NCBI RefSeq assembly: GCF_004122035.1
Contig: NZ_SAXA01000009.1
Location: 62,001 to 126,000, forward strand
Direction: 5' to 3'
DNA length: 64,000 nucleotides
DNA from: Ancylomarina salipaludis
GTDB taxonomy: Bacteria; Bacteroidota; Bacteroidia; Bacteroidales; Marinifilaceae
Shown here: positions 9,126-17,365 of the stretch, one piece after another
Numbering within the stretch: position 1 is the stretch's first letter
Layout: each line of letters starts with the position of its first letter
Translations under genes and position numbers: made by a program
Notes under the pieces: generated by a model
Told to the model about the DNA's origin: nothing
Database searches by the model: none
What the model saw: the letters and a program-made list of their open reading frames with translations, nothing else

Positions 9126-10073
9126 ATGAATATTACCGAATTAGTCGAATCTCCAAGGTGGAAAAGATTTATGGGTTACGTGTATGGTTGGGGTGCGTCT
9201 GTTGTTTTATTAGGTGCTCTTTTCAAGATCCAACATTGGGCCCATGCAGGTACATTATTAACTGTTGGGATGCTTACCGAGGTTATCATCTTTTTCTTTT
9301 CGGCTTTTGAACCACCACATGAAGAACCAGATTGGAGTTTGGTTTATCCAGAATTGATCGGATTGGATCCACGGGAAACTTCCGGAGGTCTTAAAGTTGA
9401 AGGATTGGACGAATTGCAATCATTCCTTGAGAATGTGAGTATCGATTCAAGTAAGCTTACAAATCTAAGCAGAGGATTAGGTAAATTGACTGATGCAGCA
9501 GAGCGTATTTCTGATATTTCAGAAGCAGCTGTAGCGACGGAAGGATATATTGAAACACTTCGAAATGCCAGCAAATCAGTGGGAACGCTTTCTGAAACAT
9601 ATAATTCTTCATCAACGGAGATTTCAGAATCGGCATCAGAATTAAGTAAATCCTACAATCAATTGGCTTCAGATATTTCAGCAAATGGGAAAATATTCTC
9701 TGGTCGGGTTCAGGAGTCAGGAGATCAGTTGTTGAATACTTATGAAGATTTTAAGGCTAGTTTAAATGGGAATTTCTCACATATTTCAGAGAGCGGTAAA
9801 AATTATGCTGAATCAATGGCCAAATTAAATGAAAAACTATCGTCTTTAAATTCGGTTTTTGAATTGCAGTTGAAGCATTCAAGTGAGCAAATTGAAGAAG
9901 GCAGACGCGTTCAGGAAAATTTCAATGAAATTGTTCAGAATTTGAATGTGACTCTTGATAACACGAAAGTATATCGTCAGGAAACCGAAGCTTTAAATCA
10001 ACGTTTGTCCGCTCTGAACTCAGTTTATGGTAACATGTTGAGTGCTTTGGATATTAGTAAGAATAAAAATTAA
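9126..10073 (+). CDS. gldL: T9SS inner-membrane motor protein GldL (PorL)
   Basis: GldL is the stator-like half of the GldLM motor that uses proton motive force to power type IX secretion and gliding. The 315-residue protein begins with two transmembrane helices close together (about residues 15-37 and 42-60, GYVYGWGASVVLLGALFKI and LLTVGMLTEVIIFFFSAFEP). A long cytoplasmic part, rich in Ser, Glu, Leu and Asn with coiled-coil character, follows (about 120-300). The Glu after GMLT in the second helix corresponds to the conserved intramembrane Glu of the family. It is followed 30 bases later by gldM. Confidence 0.95.
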   Translation: MNITELVESPRWKRFMGYVYGWGASVVLLGALFKIQHWAHAGTLLTVGMLTEVIIFFFSAFEPPHEEPDWSLVYPELIGLDPRETSGGLKVEGLDELQSFLENVSIDSSKLTNLSRGLGKLTDAAERISDISEAAVATEGYIETLRNASKSVGTLSETYNSSSTEISESASELSKSYNQLASDISANGKIFSGRVQESGDQLLNTYEDFKASLNGNFSHISESGKNYAESMAKLNEKLSSLNSVFELQLKHSSEQIEEGRRVQENFNEIVQNLNVTLDNTKVYRQETEALNQRLSALNSVYGNMLSALDISKNKN

Positions 10074-10103
10074 TAAAGAGTAAAAATTTCTATTTGAGCT
10101 AAT

Positions 10104-11657
10104 ATGGGAGCATCGAATTGTAAAGAGACACCAAGGCAGAAGATGATCGGTATGATGTATTTATTCCTGACAGCAATGTTGGCGATAAATGTATCAAATG
10201 AGGTATTGGATGCTTTTACTATAATCGATAACGGTTTAGCGCAAACTGTTCGAACTTTTGAAGATAAAAACAAAATCATTTACAGTGACTTTAAGATGGC
10301 TTTGGATGCAAATCCGAACAAGGTGCAGGCATCTTGGGATAAGGCTATGGAGATTAGGGGAATGTCGAATGATTTGTGCAAAGAGTTACAAAACTATAAA
10401 GTTGAATTGGTTAAAATCGCTGATGGCCCTGAAGGTCGATTGGATAGTATACAGAAGAAAGATAATATTGATGTTGCCGCCCAAGTGATGATTGTGGGGG
10501 GCGAAGGAAAAGTATTAAAAAAACAAATAACTGATTTTAGAGAACATATTTTAAACCTAATACCAGAAAAGGATAGTACGTTTAAACATACCATCTCTCA
10601 GAATTTGAACACAGATGATCCTCCAAAGAAAAAAGCAGGTGATCCTGCCTATTCATGGGAATCTTTGCAGTTTGCACACATTCCTTTAGTGGGGGCCGTA
10701 ACGCTTTTATCCAAATTACAGACGGATATTCGTTCGGTAGAATCTGATGTGGTTAAGTATCTGTTTAATCAGATTGAAGCTGAATCGTTTCCTTTCAATA
10801 AATTGAATGCAGAAGTGATTTCTAAATCAAATTTTGTTTTGAAAGGTGATATGTACGAAGCCGAAGTGTTTTTGGCTGCTATTGATACAACCTTAAATCC
10901 TAAGATCACACTTAATGGTGGAGGTGAGTTAAAGAATTTTGATCCGATTACCAGACGGGGAATCTACAGGAAAAAGGCTACTGATTTAGGAAAGCATTCC
11001 TGGGGTGGTGTTGTTTATTACACATCCCCATCCGGAAATGTGACCTCATATAAGTTTGAGGAAGATTATATTGTTAGCGAACCTCAAGTTGTTGTTTCAC
11101 CAACTAAGATGAATGTGTTTTATGCAGGTGTTGATAATCCTGTAAGTGTATCTGCCCCGGGTTTTACTGCGGATAATGTAAGAGCTACCGTTGATAATGG
11201 TGTTTTAATTAAAAATGGAAAAGGTTACATTGCAAGACCTAAGGTGGTTGGTAAAATAGCAAACGTGTTGGTCGAAGGGAAAATGGATGGTAAGTGGCGT
11301 TCACTAAAATCTGTAGAATTCAGAGTTAAACCAATCCCGGATCCGGTTGCTATGGTTGCTGGCAAAAATGGAGGTTCTATTAATAAAAACCTTTTAGAAG
11401 TTCAAACGGGTGTTGATGCTGTGATGGATAATTTTGATTTTGATTTAAAATTTAAAATTAAAAGCTTTACCGTATCAACTCAGGTGAAAGGGTTTACCAG
11501 AGATGAGAAATCAAATTCTGATTATTTTACACCGGCACAGAGCAAGCTGTTGAAAAATTTAAGACGAAATCAGAAAGTTTATATTGAGGATATTAAGGCT
11601 GTTGGACCAGATGGTTCAATTCGTAATCTTCCCGCAATATCGTTTAGAGTTAAATAA
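10104..11657 (+). CDS. gldM: T9SS inner-membrane motor protein GldM (PorM)
   Basis: GldM is the second motor subunit. One N-terminal membrane helix sits in the GldL bundle, and a long periplasmic dimer reaches the GldK/N ring. The product has 517 residues; the start MGASNCKETPRQKMIGMMYLF and the helix to about residue 36 (LTAMLAINVSNEVLDAF) match the family exactly. The periplasmic part shows the expected helical D1 domain (about 40-220) and then beta-rich domains (for example VFYAGVDNPVSVSAPGF and the C-terminal AVGPDGSIRNLPAISFRVK). Length and order are typical. It belongs to the same operon as gldK and gldL. Confidence 0.95.
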   Translation: MGASNCKETPRQKMIGMMYLFLTAMLAINVSNEVLDAFTIIDNGLAQTVRTFEDKNKIIYSDFKMALDANPNKVQASWDKAMEIRGMSNDLCKELQNYKVELVKIADGPEGRLDSIQKKDNIDVAAQVMIVGGEGKVLKKQITDFREHILNLIPEKDSTFKHTISQNLNTDDPPKKKAGDPAYSWESLQFAHIPLVGAVTLLSKLQTDIRSVESDVVKYLFNQIEAESFPFNKLNAEVISKSNFVLKGDMYEAEVFLAAIDTTLNPKITLNGGGELKNFDPITRRGIYRKKATDLGKHSWGGVVYYTSPSGNVTSYKFEEDYIVSEPQVVVSPTKMNVFYAGVDNPVSVSAPGFTADNVRATVDNGVLIKNGKGYIARPKVVGKIANVLVEGKMDGKWRSLKSVEFRVKPIPDPVAMVAGKNGGSINKNLLEVQTGVDAVMDNFDFDLKFKIKSFTVSTQVKGFTRDEKSNSDYFTPAQSKLLKNLRRNQKVYIEDIKAVGPDGSIRNLPAISFRVK

Positions 11658-11783
11658 TTCTCGACGGAATATTTATAATATTATCGGTTTATTCTAATTG
11701 AGTAAATTGTATTAATGAAGAATAGATTGTCAACTCTTAGGATATGAGTCGGCATCTGCCTTGGACATAAAAATTATTTACGG

Positions 11784-12632
11784 ATGAAAAGGATTGTATT
11801 TTTATTAGTCGGTTTAATCTTAATGGGTGGCTTTTCTCAATCAAAAGCACAAACAACTCCAACTAGTATCTATTCTAAGAATCATACTAAGAATGAGAGA
11901 CCCATTCCATATGCTCACATACGTGAGGCAGATGTTATTTTCTCTAAACTTGTTTGGCGAGAGATAAATCTTCGTGAGAAGATGAATCAGCCTATGTATT
12001 ATCCAACTCAACCGATGGATGATCGATACAGTTTGATTGATTTGTTGATGTTTGGAATCGAGAATGAAGGCCTTACAGCTTACGATACAGATGATGATGA
12101 GTTTACAACACCTTTAAGTATAGAAGATATTCGAACCAAATTTGGAGCGGGTGTTGATACAATCAGACAAGCCAACAGAGAGACAGGCTTGATGGAAACT
12201 AAGATTGTACCCCGATCAATCAATACCAATGAGGTGACTAAATATCAGGTTAAAGAGCAGTGGCTGTTTGATAAACAAAGTTCAACTCTGCAAGTTCGAA
12301 TTATTGGTTTATGTCCGATTCGTGAGTACGTAAAGGACGGAGACTCTGAGCTCGACGGACTTCGTAAGAAGAAGATGTTTTGGATTTTCTTCCCGGAAGC
12401 TCGCCCCTTGTTAGCTACGCATGAAGTTTTTAATCCGTTTAATGATGCCCGACGTTTTTCTTACGATGATTTATTTATGAAGAGACGTTTTTCAAGCTAT
12501 ATTACACAGGTTTCAAATGTTCATGATAACCGACGAATTGAGTCGTATACAGTTGGTCTGCAAACCATGTTGGAATCAGAAAAAATTAAGAACGATCTCT
12601 TGAATGTTGAGCAAGACTTTTGGGAGTATTAA
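11784..12632 (+). CDS. gldN: Gliding motility / T9SS ring protein GldN (PorN)
   Basis: GldN/PorN is the periplasmic partner of GldK in the outer-membrane-associated ring. It has 282 residues with a signal peptide ending at SKAQTTP. Conserved family segments are ADVIFSKLVWREINLREKMN, PLSIEDIRTKFGAGVDT, YQVKEQWLFDKQSS and FWIFFPEARPLLATHEVFNP. It lies 126 bases after gldM, a wider gap than the others, without a visible terminator, so it is probably still co-transcribed. A bidirectional terminator follows directly. Confidence 0.95.
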   Translation: MKRIVFLLVGLILMGGFSQSKAQTTPTSIYSKNHTKNERPIPYAHIREADVIFSKLVWREINLREKMNQPMYYPTQPMDDRYSLIDLLMFGIENEGLTAYDTDDDEFTTPLSIEDIRTKFGAGVDTIRQANRETGLMETKIVPRSINTNEVTKYQVKEQWLFDKQSSTLQVRIIGLCPIREYVKDGDSELDGLRKKKMFWIFFPEARPLLATHEVFNPFNDARRFSYDDLFMKRRFSSYITQVSNVHDNRRIESYTVGLQTMLESEKIKNDLLNVEQDFWEY

Positions 12633-12650
12633 GATATTTGAATGTTAAAA

Positions 12651-12682
12651 AAAGAGGAGCTTTTGTGGCTCCTCTTTTTTTT
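12651..12682. terminator. Bidirectional terminator between gldN and manC
   Basis: The stem AAAGAGGAGC / GCTCCTCTTT has A and T runs on the two sides, so it can end both the plus-strand gldN transcript and the minus-strand manC transcript. The right T-run touches the manC stop codon. Confidence 0.85.
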
Positions 12683-13763
12683 AGATAAATTTTTTGTTTT
12701 TGGAGACCTTAACATCGCCAACAAAGGTTTTAATATCCTGTTCGTTTTCCTTTTTGCAAATCAGTAAGGTATCCTGACTATCGACAATGATATAATCATT
12801 AATTCCCTGTACAACGACCAGTTTCTCTTTAGGAACATTGATCAAACAATTTTCAGAATCGTAAAGCATAACATTATCTCCTTGGATAGCATTACCGGCT
12901 CCGTCTTTATCTGATCTGTCGTAAAGCGATCCCCATGTCCCCAAATCAGACCAACCAAAGTCAGAACAGAAGACATATACCTTATCTGATTTTTCAAGTA
13001 TGCCATAATCAATTGAGATGTTTGGGCATTCCGGATAGATCTTATCGATAAATTCTCTTTCAGAGGCTTCGTTGAAACCGTCTTTTCCCAAAGAAAAAAG
13101 GCTGTCGATATCAGGTAAATAGGTTTTGAATGCCGATTCGATAGCCGAAAGTGACCAAATGAAAATACCCGAGTTCCAGAAAAAATCGCCTGACTTTATA
13201 AAGATATTCGCAAGATCAAGATTGGGTTTCTCTGTAAAAGTTTTAACTTTTGAGATGCCTAAGTCAGCTGCTTTTTTTTCTATCTGAATGTAGCCGTATC
13301 CCGTTTCAGGGCGATTGGGTTTTAAGCCCAATGTAAGAAGCTTATCTGTTTGATCAACGTAATCGAGCCCTTTGTTTATCACGTTTAGAAACTCTGTTTC
13401 ATTTGTGATGAGATGATCAGCAGGTGAAACAATGATTCGGGCATCCGCATTTCTTTGTTTTATTTTATAGTTGGCATAAGCGATGCAGGGCGCAGTGTTT
13501 CTCATCAAAGGTTCAAGCAGTATTTGGTCTGCCTTCAGTTGCGGGAGTTGCTCCAGAACCAAATCTTTGTACTGTTCATTGGTTACAATATAGTAATTCT
13601 CAGTAGGGCAAACAGAGCTGAATCGCTCAAAAGTCATTTGAATGAGGGTTTTACCTGTACCTAGAATATCAAGAAATTGTTTTGGACTTTTTTGTTTGCT
13701 TAATGGCCAGAATCGGGAACCGACTCCACCAGCCATAATGACACAGTAATTATTTGAATTCAT
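12681..13763 (-). CDS. manC: Mannose-1-phosphate guanylyltransferase
   Basis: Makes GDP-mannose from GTP and mannose-1-phosphate for glycan and lipopolysaccharide synthesis in the cytosol. The 360-residue product begins with the nucleotidyltransferase signature MAGGVGSRFWPLSKQKSPKQF (split over residues ~10-31) and contains VSPADHLI, FTEKPN and FFWNSGIFIWSL of the ManC/GMP family. It lacks the C-terminal isomerase (cupin) domain found in the bifunctional ~470-residue enzymes, so it is the short single-function form common in Bacteroidota. It stands alone, convergent with gldN and divergent from mlaE. Confidence 0.93.
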   Translation of the reverse strand: MNSNNYCVIMAGGVGSRFWPLSKQKSPKQFLDILGTGKTLIQMTFERFSSVCPTENYYIVTNEQYKDLVLEQLPQLKADQILLEPLMRNTAPCIAYANYKIKQRNADARIIVSPADHLITNETEFLNVINKGLDYVDQTDKLLTLGLKPNRPETGYGYIQIEKKAADLGISKVKTFTEKPNLDLANIFIKSGDFFWNSGIFIWSLSAIESAFKTYLPDIDSLFSLGKDGFNEASEREFIDKIYPECPNISIDYGILEKSDKVYVFCSDFGWSDLGTWGSLYDRSDKDGAGNAIQGDNVMLYDSENCLINVPKEKLVVVQGINDYIIVDSQDTLLICKKENEQDIKTFVGDVKVSKNKKFI

Positions 13764-13881
13764 TGTTGTGTGTTTTAAGACATTAAGTAAGGATAGATTA
13801 TTGCCTTACTTTCCTTAAAATTACTCATTCAATTACTGATTTCAAACTGAGATTGAAATGTTTTGATTTATTCCGGCTTTT

Positions 13882-13889
13882 TATCTTTG
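13882..13889 (+). promoter_or_regulatory. -7 promoter box upstream of mlaE
   Basis: TATCTTTG matches TAnnTTTG exactly and lies 51 bases before the mlaE start. The upstream TTG elements are not at the optimal spacing, so only the -7 box is claimed. Confidence 0.55.
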
Positions 13890-13940
13890 TAGATGATAAT
13901 TGAGGGATAATTGTTACTTTTATCATAAAATGTAATTCTT

Positions 13941-14681
13941 ATGAGTTTTTTTGAAAATATAGGACAGTATATCCTTTTTCTGAAGAGAGTTGTCTCTAAG
14001 CCAGAGAAAGGTCGTGTATTCTTTGCTCAGATTATTAAAGAGATATATAAGTTGGGAGTCAACTCTGTGGGCATTGTGGTTATTATTTCTGTTTTTATGG
14101 GAGCCGTTATCAGTTTGCAAACAGCTTATAATCTCGTGAACCCATTATTGCCCGATTATTTAGTGGGCTATACCACCCGGGAATCGATGATTCTTGAATT
14201 TTCATCCACAATTGTGGGCTTGATATTAGCAGGAAAGGTTGGTTCTAATATTGCATCTGAAATTGGCTCTATGCGAGTGACCGAACAGATTGATGCCCTT
14301 GAAATAATGGGTATTAATTCGGCTTCATATTTGATTTTTCCTAAGATTATTGCTGCGGTTTTTATCAACCCTTTTCTATATGTTTTAAGTGTTTTTGTAG
14401 GTATTACAGGTGGCTTGATGGCCAGTTATATGGCAGGTACAGTTAGTGTTCCTGATTTTATCTACGGTGTTCAGGTTGACCTGATTCCTTATTATATAAT
14501 TTACTCTTTGATTAAAACACTTGTTTTCGCTTTTATTATTACTTCAGTTCCGTCATTTTACGGCTATTATGTATCAGGAGGGGCCTTGGAAGTAGGTAAG
14601 GCAAGTACCAAAGCAGTTGTCAATAGTAGTATTCTTATCCTATTGGCGAATTTAATTCTCACTCAACTTTTATTGAAATGA
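13941..14681 (+). CDS. mlaE: Phospholipid ABC transporter permease MlaE
   Basis: MlaE permease of the MCE-type system that moves phospholipids between inner and outer membrane. The 246-residue protein carries several hydrophobic helices (for example SVGIVVIISVFMGAVISLQ) and the MlaE signature around STIVGLILAGKVGSNIASEI, GSMRVTEQIDALEIMGI. Its stop overlaps the mlaF start by four bases (ATGA), indicating translational coupling. The substrate-binding MlaD (MCE domain) is not adjacent, so it must be elsewhere in the genome. Confidence 0.93.
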   Translation: MSFFENIGQYILFLKRVVSKPEKGRVFFAQIIKEIYKLGVNSVGIVVIISVFMGAVISLQTAYNLVNPLLPDYLVGYTTRESMILEFSSTIVGLILAGKVGSNIASEIGSMRVTEQIDALEIMGINSASYLIFPKIIAAVFINPFLYVLSVFVGITGGLMASYMAGTVSVPDFIYGVQVDLIPYYIIYSLIKTLVFAFIITSVPSFYGYYVSGGALEVGKASTKAVVNSSILILLANLILTQLLLK

Positions 14682-15430
14682 TAACATTAAAAAATATCAA
14701 TAAATCTTTTGGTGAATTGGATGTTTTAAATGACATTTCTATTCAATTTGAGGCGGGTAAAACCAATCTAATTATTGGACAAAGTGGTTCTGGTAAAACG
14801 GTTTTATTAAAATCGATTATCGGCTTACTCGATGTGGATACGGGATATATCTATTATGATGATAGAGATTTCACCAATATGAATTTCAAGGATAAGAAAG
14901 AGATTCGTAAGGAAATGGGAATGGTTTTTCAGGGAGGTGCACTTTTCGATTCGTTATCTGTAGAAGAAAACGTAAAGTTTCCTCTGGATATGTTCTCGGC
15001 TATGAGCGAGGATGAGAAGAAGGAGCGTGTGAGTTTCTGTTTAGACCGAGTGGATATTAAAAAGGCCCATAAGCTATATCCTGCTGAGATAAGCGGGGGA
15101 ATGCAAAAACGGGTTGCCATTGCGCGAGCCATTGCTCTTAACCCAAGATATTTATTTTGCGATGAACCCAATTCAGGGCTGGATCCTGTAACGGCAATTG
15201 TGATTGACCAACTTATTCAGGAAATTACCAAGGAATACAATATGACAACCATCATTAATACACATGATATGAATTCGGTGATGGAGATTGGAGAGAAAAT
15301 CTTGTTCATCAATAAAGGTGTAAAAGCCTGGGAAGGTTGTAGTGATGAAATTTTCGACACAGAAAATCAAGCTTTAAATAATTTTGTATTTGCATCGAAT
15401 CTATTTAAGAAGATTAAGTCGAAGCTCTAG
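14678..15430 (+). CDS. mlaF: Phospholipid ABC transporter ATP-binding protein MlaF
   Basis: ATPase partner of MlaE. It has 250 residues with Walker A GQSGSGKT (about 34-41), Q-loop MVFQGGALFDSLSVEENV, ABC signature ISGGMQKRVAIARA and Walker B RYLFCDEPNSGLDP, then a switch His in NTHDMNSV. The FQGGALFDSL sequence is characteristic of MlaF rather than of other ABC ATPases. It overlaps mlaE by four bases and forms a two-gene operon. Confidence 0.94.
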   Translation: MITLKNINKSFGELDVLNDISIQFEAGKTNLIIGQSGSGKTVLLKSIIGLLDVDTGYIYYDDRDFTNMNFKDKKEIRKEMGMVFQGGALFDSLSVEENVKFPLDMFSAMSEDEKKERVSFCLDRVDIKKAHKLYPAEISGGMQKRVAIARAIALNPRYLFCDEPNSGLDPVTAIVIDQLIQEITKEYNMTTIINTHDMNSVMEIGEKILFINKGVKAWEGCSDEIFDTENQALNNFVFASNLFKKIKSKL

Positions 15431-15499
15431 GTTTATTTTGCATCAGACAGAATCACTCTGATTTAAATATTTTAAACAAGTTTCTATGAACTGATTTTT

Positions 15500-15507
15500 T
15501 ATCTTTG
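15500..15507 (+). promoter_or_regulatory. -7 promoter box upstream of the DUF4296 gene
   Basis: TATCTTTG, an exact match to TAnnTTTG, lies 28 bases before the ATG at 15536. No TTG is found at the -33 distance. Confidence 0.5.
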
Positions 15508-15535
15508 CCAAAGATTAATTCTGTACTGACTTATT

Positions 15536-16414
15536 ATGAATAAACAATTTATATTTCTGCTTTTTGCAATAGTACTTTTATTCTCGTGTACCTCTAAAGA
15601 GAAAAAAACGTATTTATCTCAGGATGATTTTACTCGAATCGTATTTGATATTCATCTTGCAGATGGAGTGTTGACTACAAAGAATATTGTTAGCCGAGGC
15701 AAAGAGTATAAGCCGAGTTATTATTACAATTCTATTTATAAAAAGTACAACATTACCCCTGAGCAGTTTGACTCATGTGTGAGTTTTTACGCTCAAAATT
15801 CAGCTTTATACGAGACGATTTATGAGAAAGTGATAGATTCACTTAATCGTTTAGAGACTCAATTTCGTATTGCTTTAAAAGACTCTTTAGTCGTTAGTGA
15901 TACTGTAAATTTGTGGAAGGGGCGAAGACGTATTCTGTTAGCTCGTGGGCGACATGAGAATTTAAATTTCTCTATTCCGCTCACAGAAATGGGAATTTAT
16001 ACTGTTCGTGCAAGGATTCAACGATTTAAGGATGATGGAAGCTGGAGCCCGTTTTTAAAAGCCTATTTCTGGAAAGAAGACTCGACAAAACAAGGTAAAC
16101 GGATCAATTTCGATTCAATACCGATTGATTTCTCTGATAAATTACTAAAATATGAAACCCAATTGGAGCGCCCCGATTCTACTTATAAAGAGTTAAGAGG
16201 GAGTATCATTGCCTGGAGCAATCCGGATAGTAATTTCACCCAGCATATCGATTTGAGAGATATCATGATTTTCAACCCTCAAATTAAACGTGATTCTTTA
16301 GGATTGGATTCTATTATGAAAACGAGACGATTCGGAGATGGTCGATTTGAGAAGTATGATGAACTTGATAGGCCTAAAAAAATAAGAGATATTAAAGAGT
16401 TAAAGAAGAAATGA
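15536..16414 (+). CDS. DUF4296 family lipoprotein
   Basis: Lipoprotein of unknown function, 292 residues, with a signal peptide ending in the lipobox LFSC (Cys about residue 18). The N-terminal ~110 residues match the DUF4296 type seen in Bacteroidota (YLSQDDFTRIVFDIHLADGVL split over residues 26-46, then YYYNSIYKKYNITPEQFDSC). The C-terminal half (about 130-250) is beta-rich and unassigned. The stop overlaps the next gene's ATG by four bases. The association with an amidohydrolase-like gene is, as far as I recall, usual in this phylum, but the role is unknown. Confidence 0.82.
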   Translation: MNKQFIFLLFAIVLLFSCTSKEKKTYLSQDDFTRIVFDIHLADGVLTTKNIVSRGKEYKPSYYYNSIYKKYNITPEQFDSCVSFYAQNSALYETIYEKVIDSLNRLETQFRIALKDSLVVSDTVNLWKGRRRILLARGRHENLNFSIPLTEMGIYTVRARIQRFKDDGSWSPFLKAYFWKEDSTKQGKRINFDSIPIDFSDKLLKYETQLERPDSTYKELRGSIIAWSNPDSNFTQHIDLRDIMIFNPQIKRDSLGLDSIMKTRRFGDGRFEKYDELDRPKKIRDIKELKKK

Positions 16415-17163
16415 GAAAGATCTCTGCCAGTTATATTATTAGTAATGTTGGAACTCCTTTGAAGAATGGAATTTTAATTTTGAATGATGATAATTCTGTA
16501 GCAGACTTGATTGATAGGAAAGGATCGGTTAAGGAAATTCAGAATCTGGAATATTATAGCGGGGTTCTTGTACCAGGATTTGTTGATGTTTTTACATGCC
16601 TTTCGTGGCCCGAAATAAATGCAGAGGGCTTAAATTTCAAAAACTGGAATGAATTGTCATTGGGCAAAAGTGGTGATCTGCCATCTATTCAAAAAGCGAT
16701 AAATCATCTTGAGGCCTATGGAACAAAGGGCGCTGCTGATTTTTTCCCTTCCTCCATCAGCCAAACTCTTAAATTAAAATCCAGGGTTAGTTTTAGAGAT
16801 GTTTGCAAATGTAGTGGAGATCATAAAAGCAATTTTCTTACAGAGTTTCCTGATTCAATTTTAGGCCGGTTATTTCCCAACAATATTTCTTTAGATAAAG
16901 CGTTTTGTATAGGTACAGGGAGTTTATCAAGTCATCAGAAATTATCGGTTTTTGAGGAACTTAAATACTTACAGGAAATTGAGCCTGATTTAAAATTGGA
17001 GCAGCTCATTAGTTGGGCCTGTTTAAACGGAGCCCGGCTTTTAGGTCTTGATCATCTTGGCAGTTTTGACACCGGTAAGAAACCTGGAGTTAACTTGATT
17101 ACCAATCTTAATTACGAGCCCCTAAGTTTAAAGCCTGACAGTAAGCTAAAGGTTTTAGTGTAG
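16411..17163 (+). CDS. Degenerate amidohydrolase-like protein (probable pseudoenzyme)
   Basis: The 250-residue product keeps the outline of the metal-dependent amidohydrolase superfamily: the N-terminal sandwich strand, the VPGF turn into the barrel (about 53-56), and a C-terminal segment with ISWACLNGARLLGLDHLGSF and DTGKKPGVNLI. The catalytic parts are missing. Where active relatives have an HxH motif after PGF(I/V) this protein has DVFTCLSW, and the late metal-binding Asp position (usually GTDS) reads GTGS at 168-171. It is also about 130 residues shorter than usual enzymes, with most of the barrel core lost. The frame is intact and it is translationally coupled to the DUF4296 gene, so it may be kept for a non-catalytic role. 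The family assignment rests on the two end motifs. Confidence 0.72.
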   Translation: MRKISASYIISNVGTPLKNGILILNDDNSVADLIDRKGSVKEIQNLEYYSGVLVPGFVDVFTCLSWPEINAEGLNFKNWNELSLGKSGDLPSIQKAINHLEAYGTKGAADFFPSSISQTLKLKSRVSFRDVCKCSGDHKSNFLTEFPDSILGRLFPNNISLDKAFCIGTGSLSSHQKLSVFEELKYLQEIEPDLKLEQLISWACLNGARLLGLDHLGSFDTGKKPGVNLITNLNYEPLSLKPDSKLKVLV

Positions 17164-17365
17164 GGAATAGAGTTGATCTGTGATGCTTTTTTTTTTTTTG
17201 ATTGCGTTTGAAGTTTAGCCTGGTTGAATAATTACATTCTAATCTGTATAAAAATTAGTTGCTAAGGCTGATAGCTAACTAATCTATTTGTATATTGTTT
17301 CGTATTTTCAGATACATTATTCAGGTCTTCTGACCTCAGTTATTTCCAATAAAAATAGAATTGTT

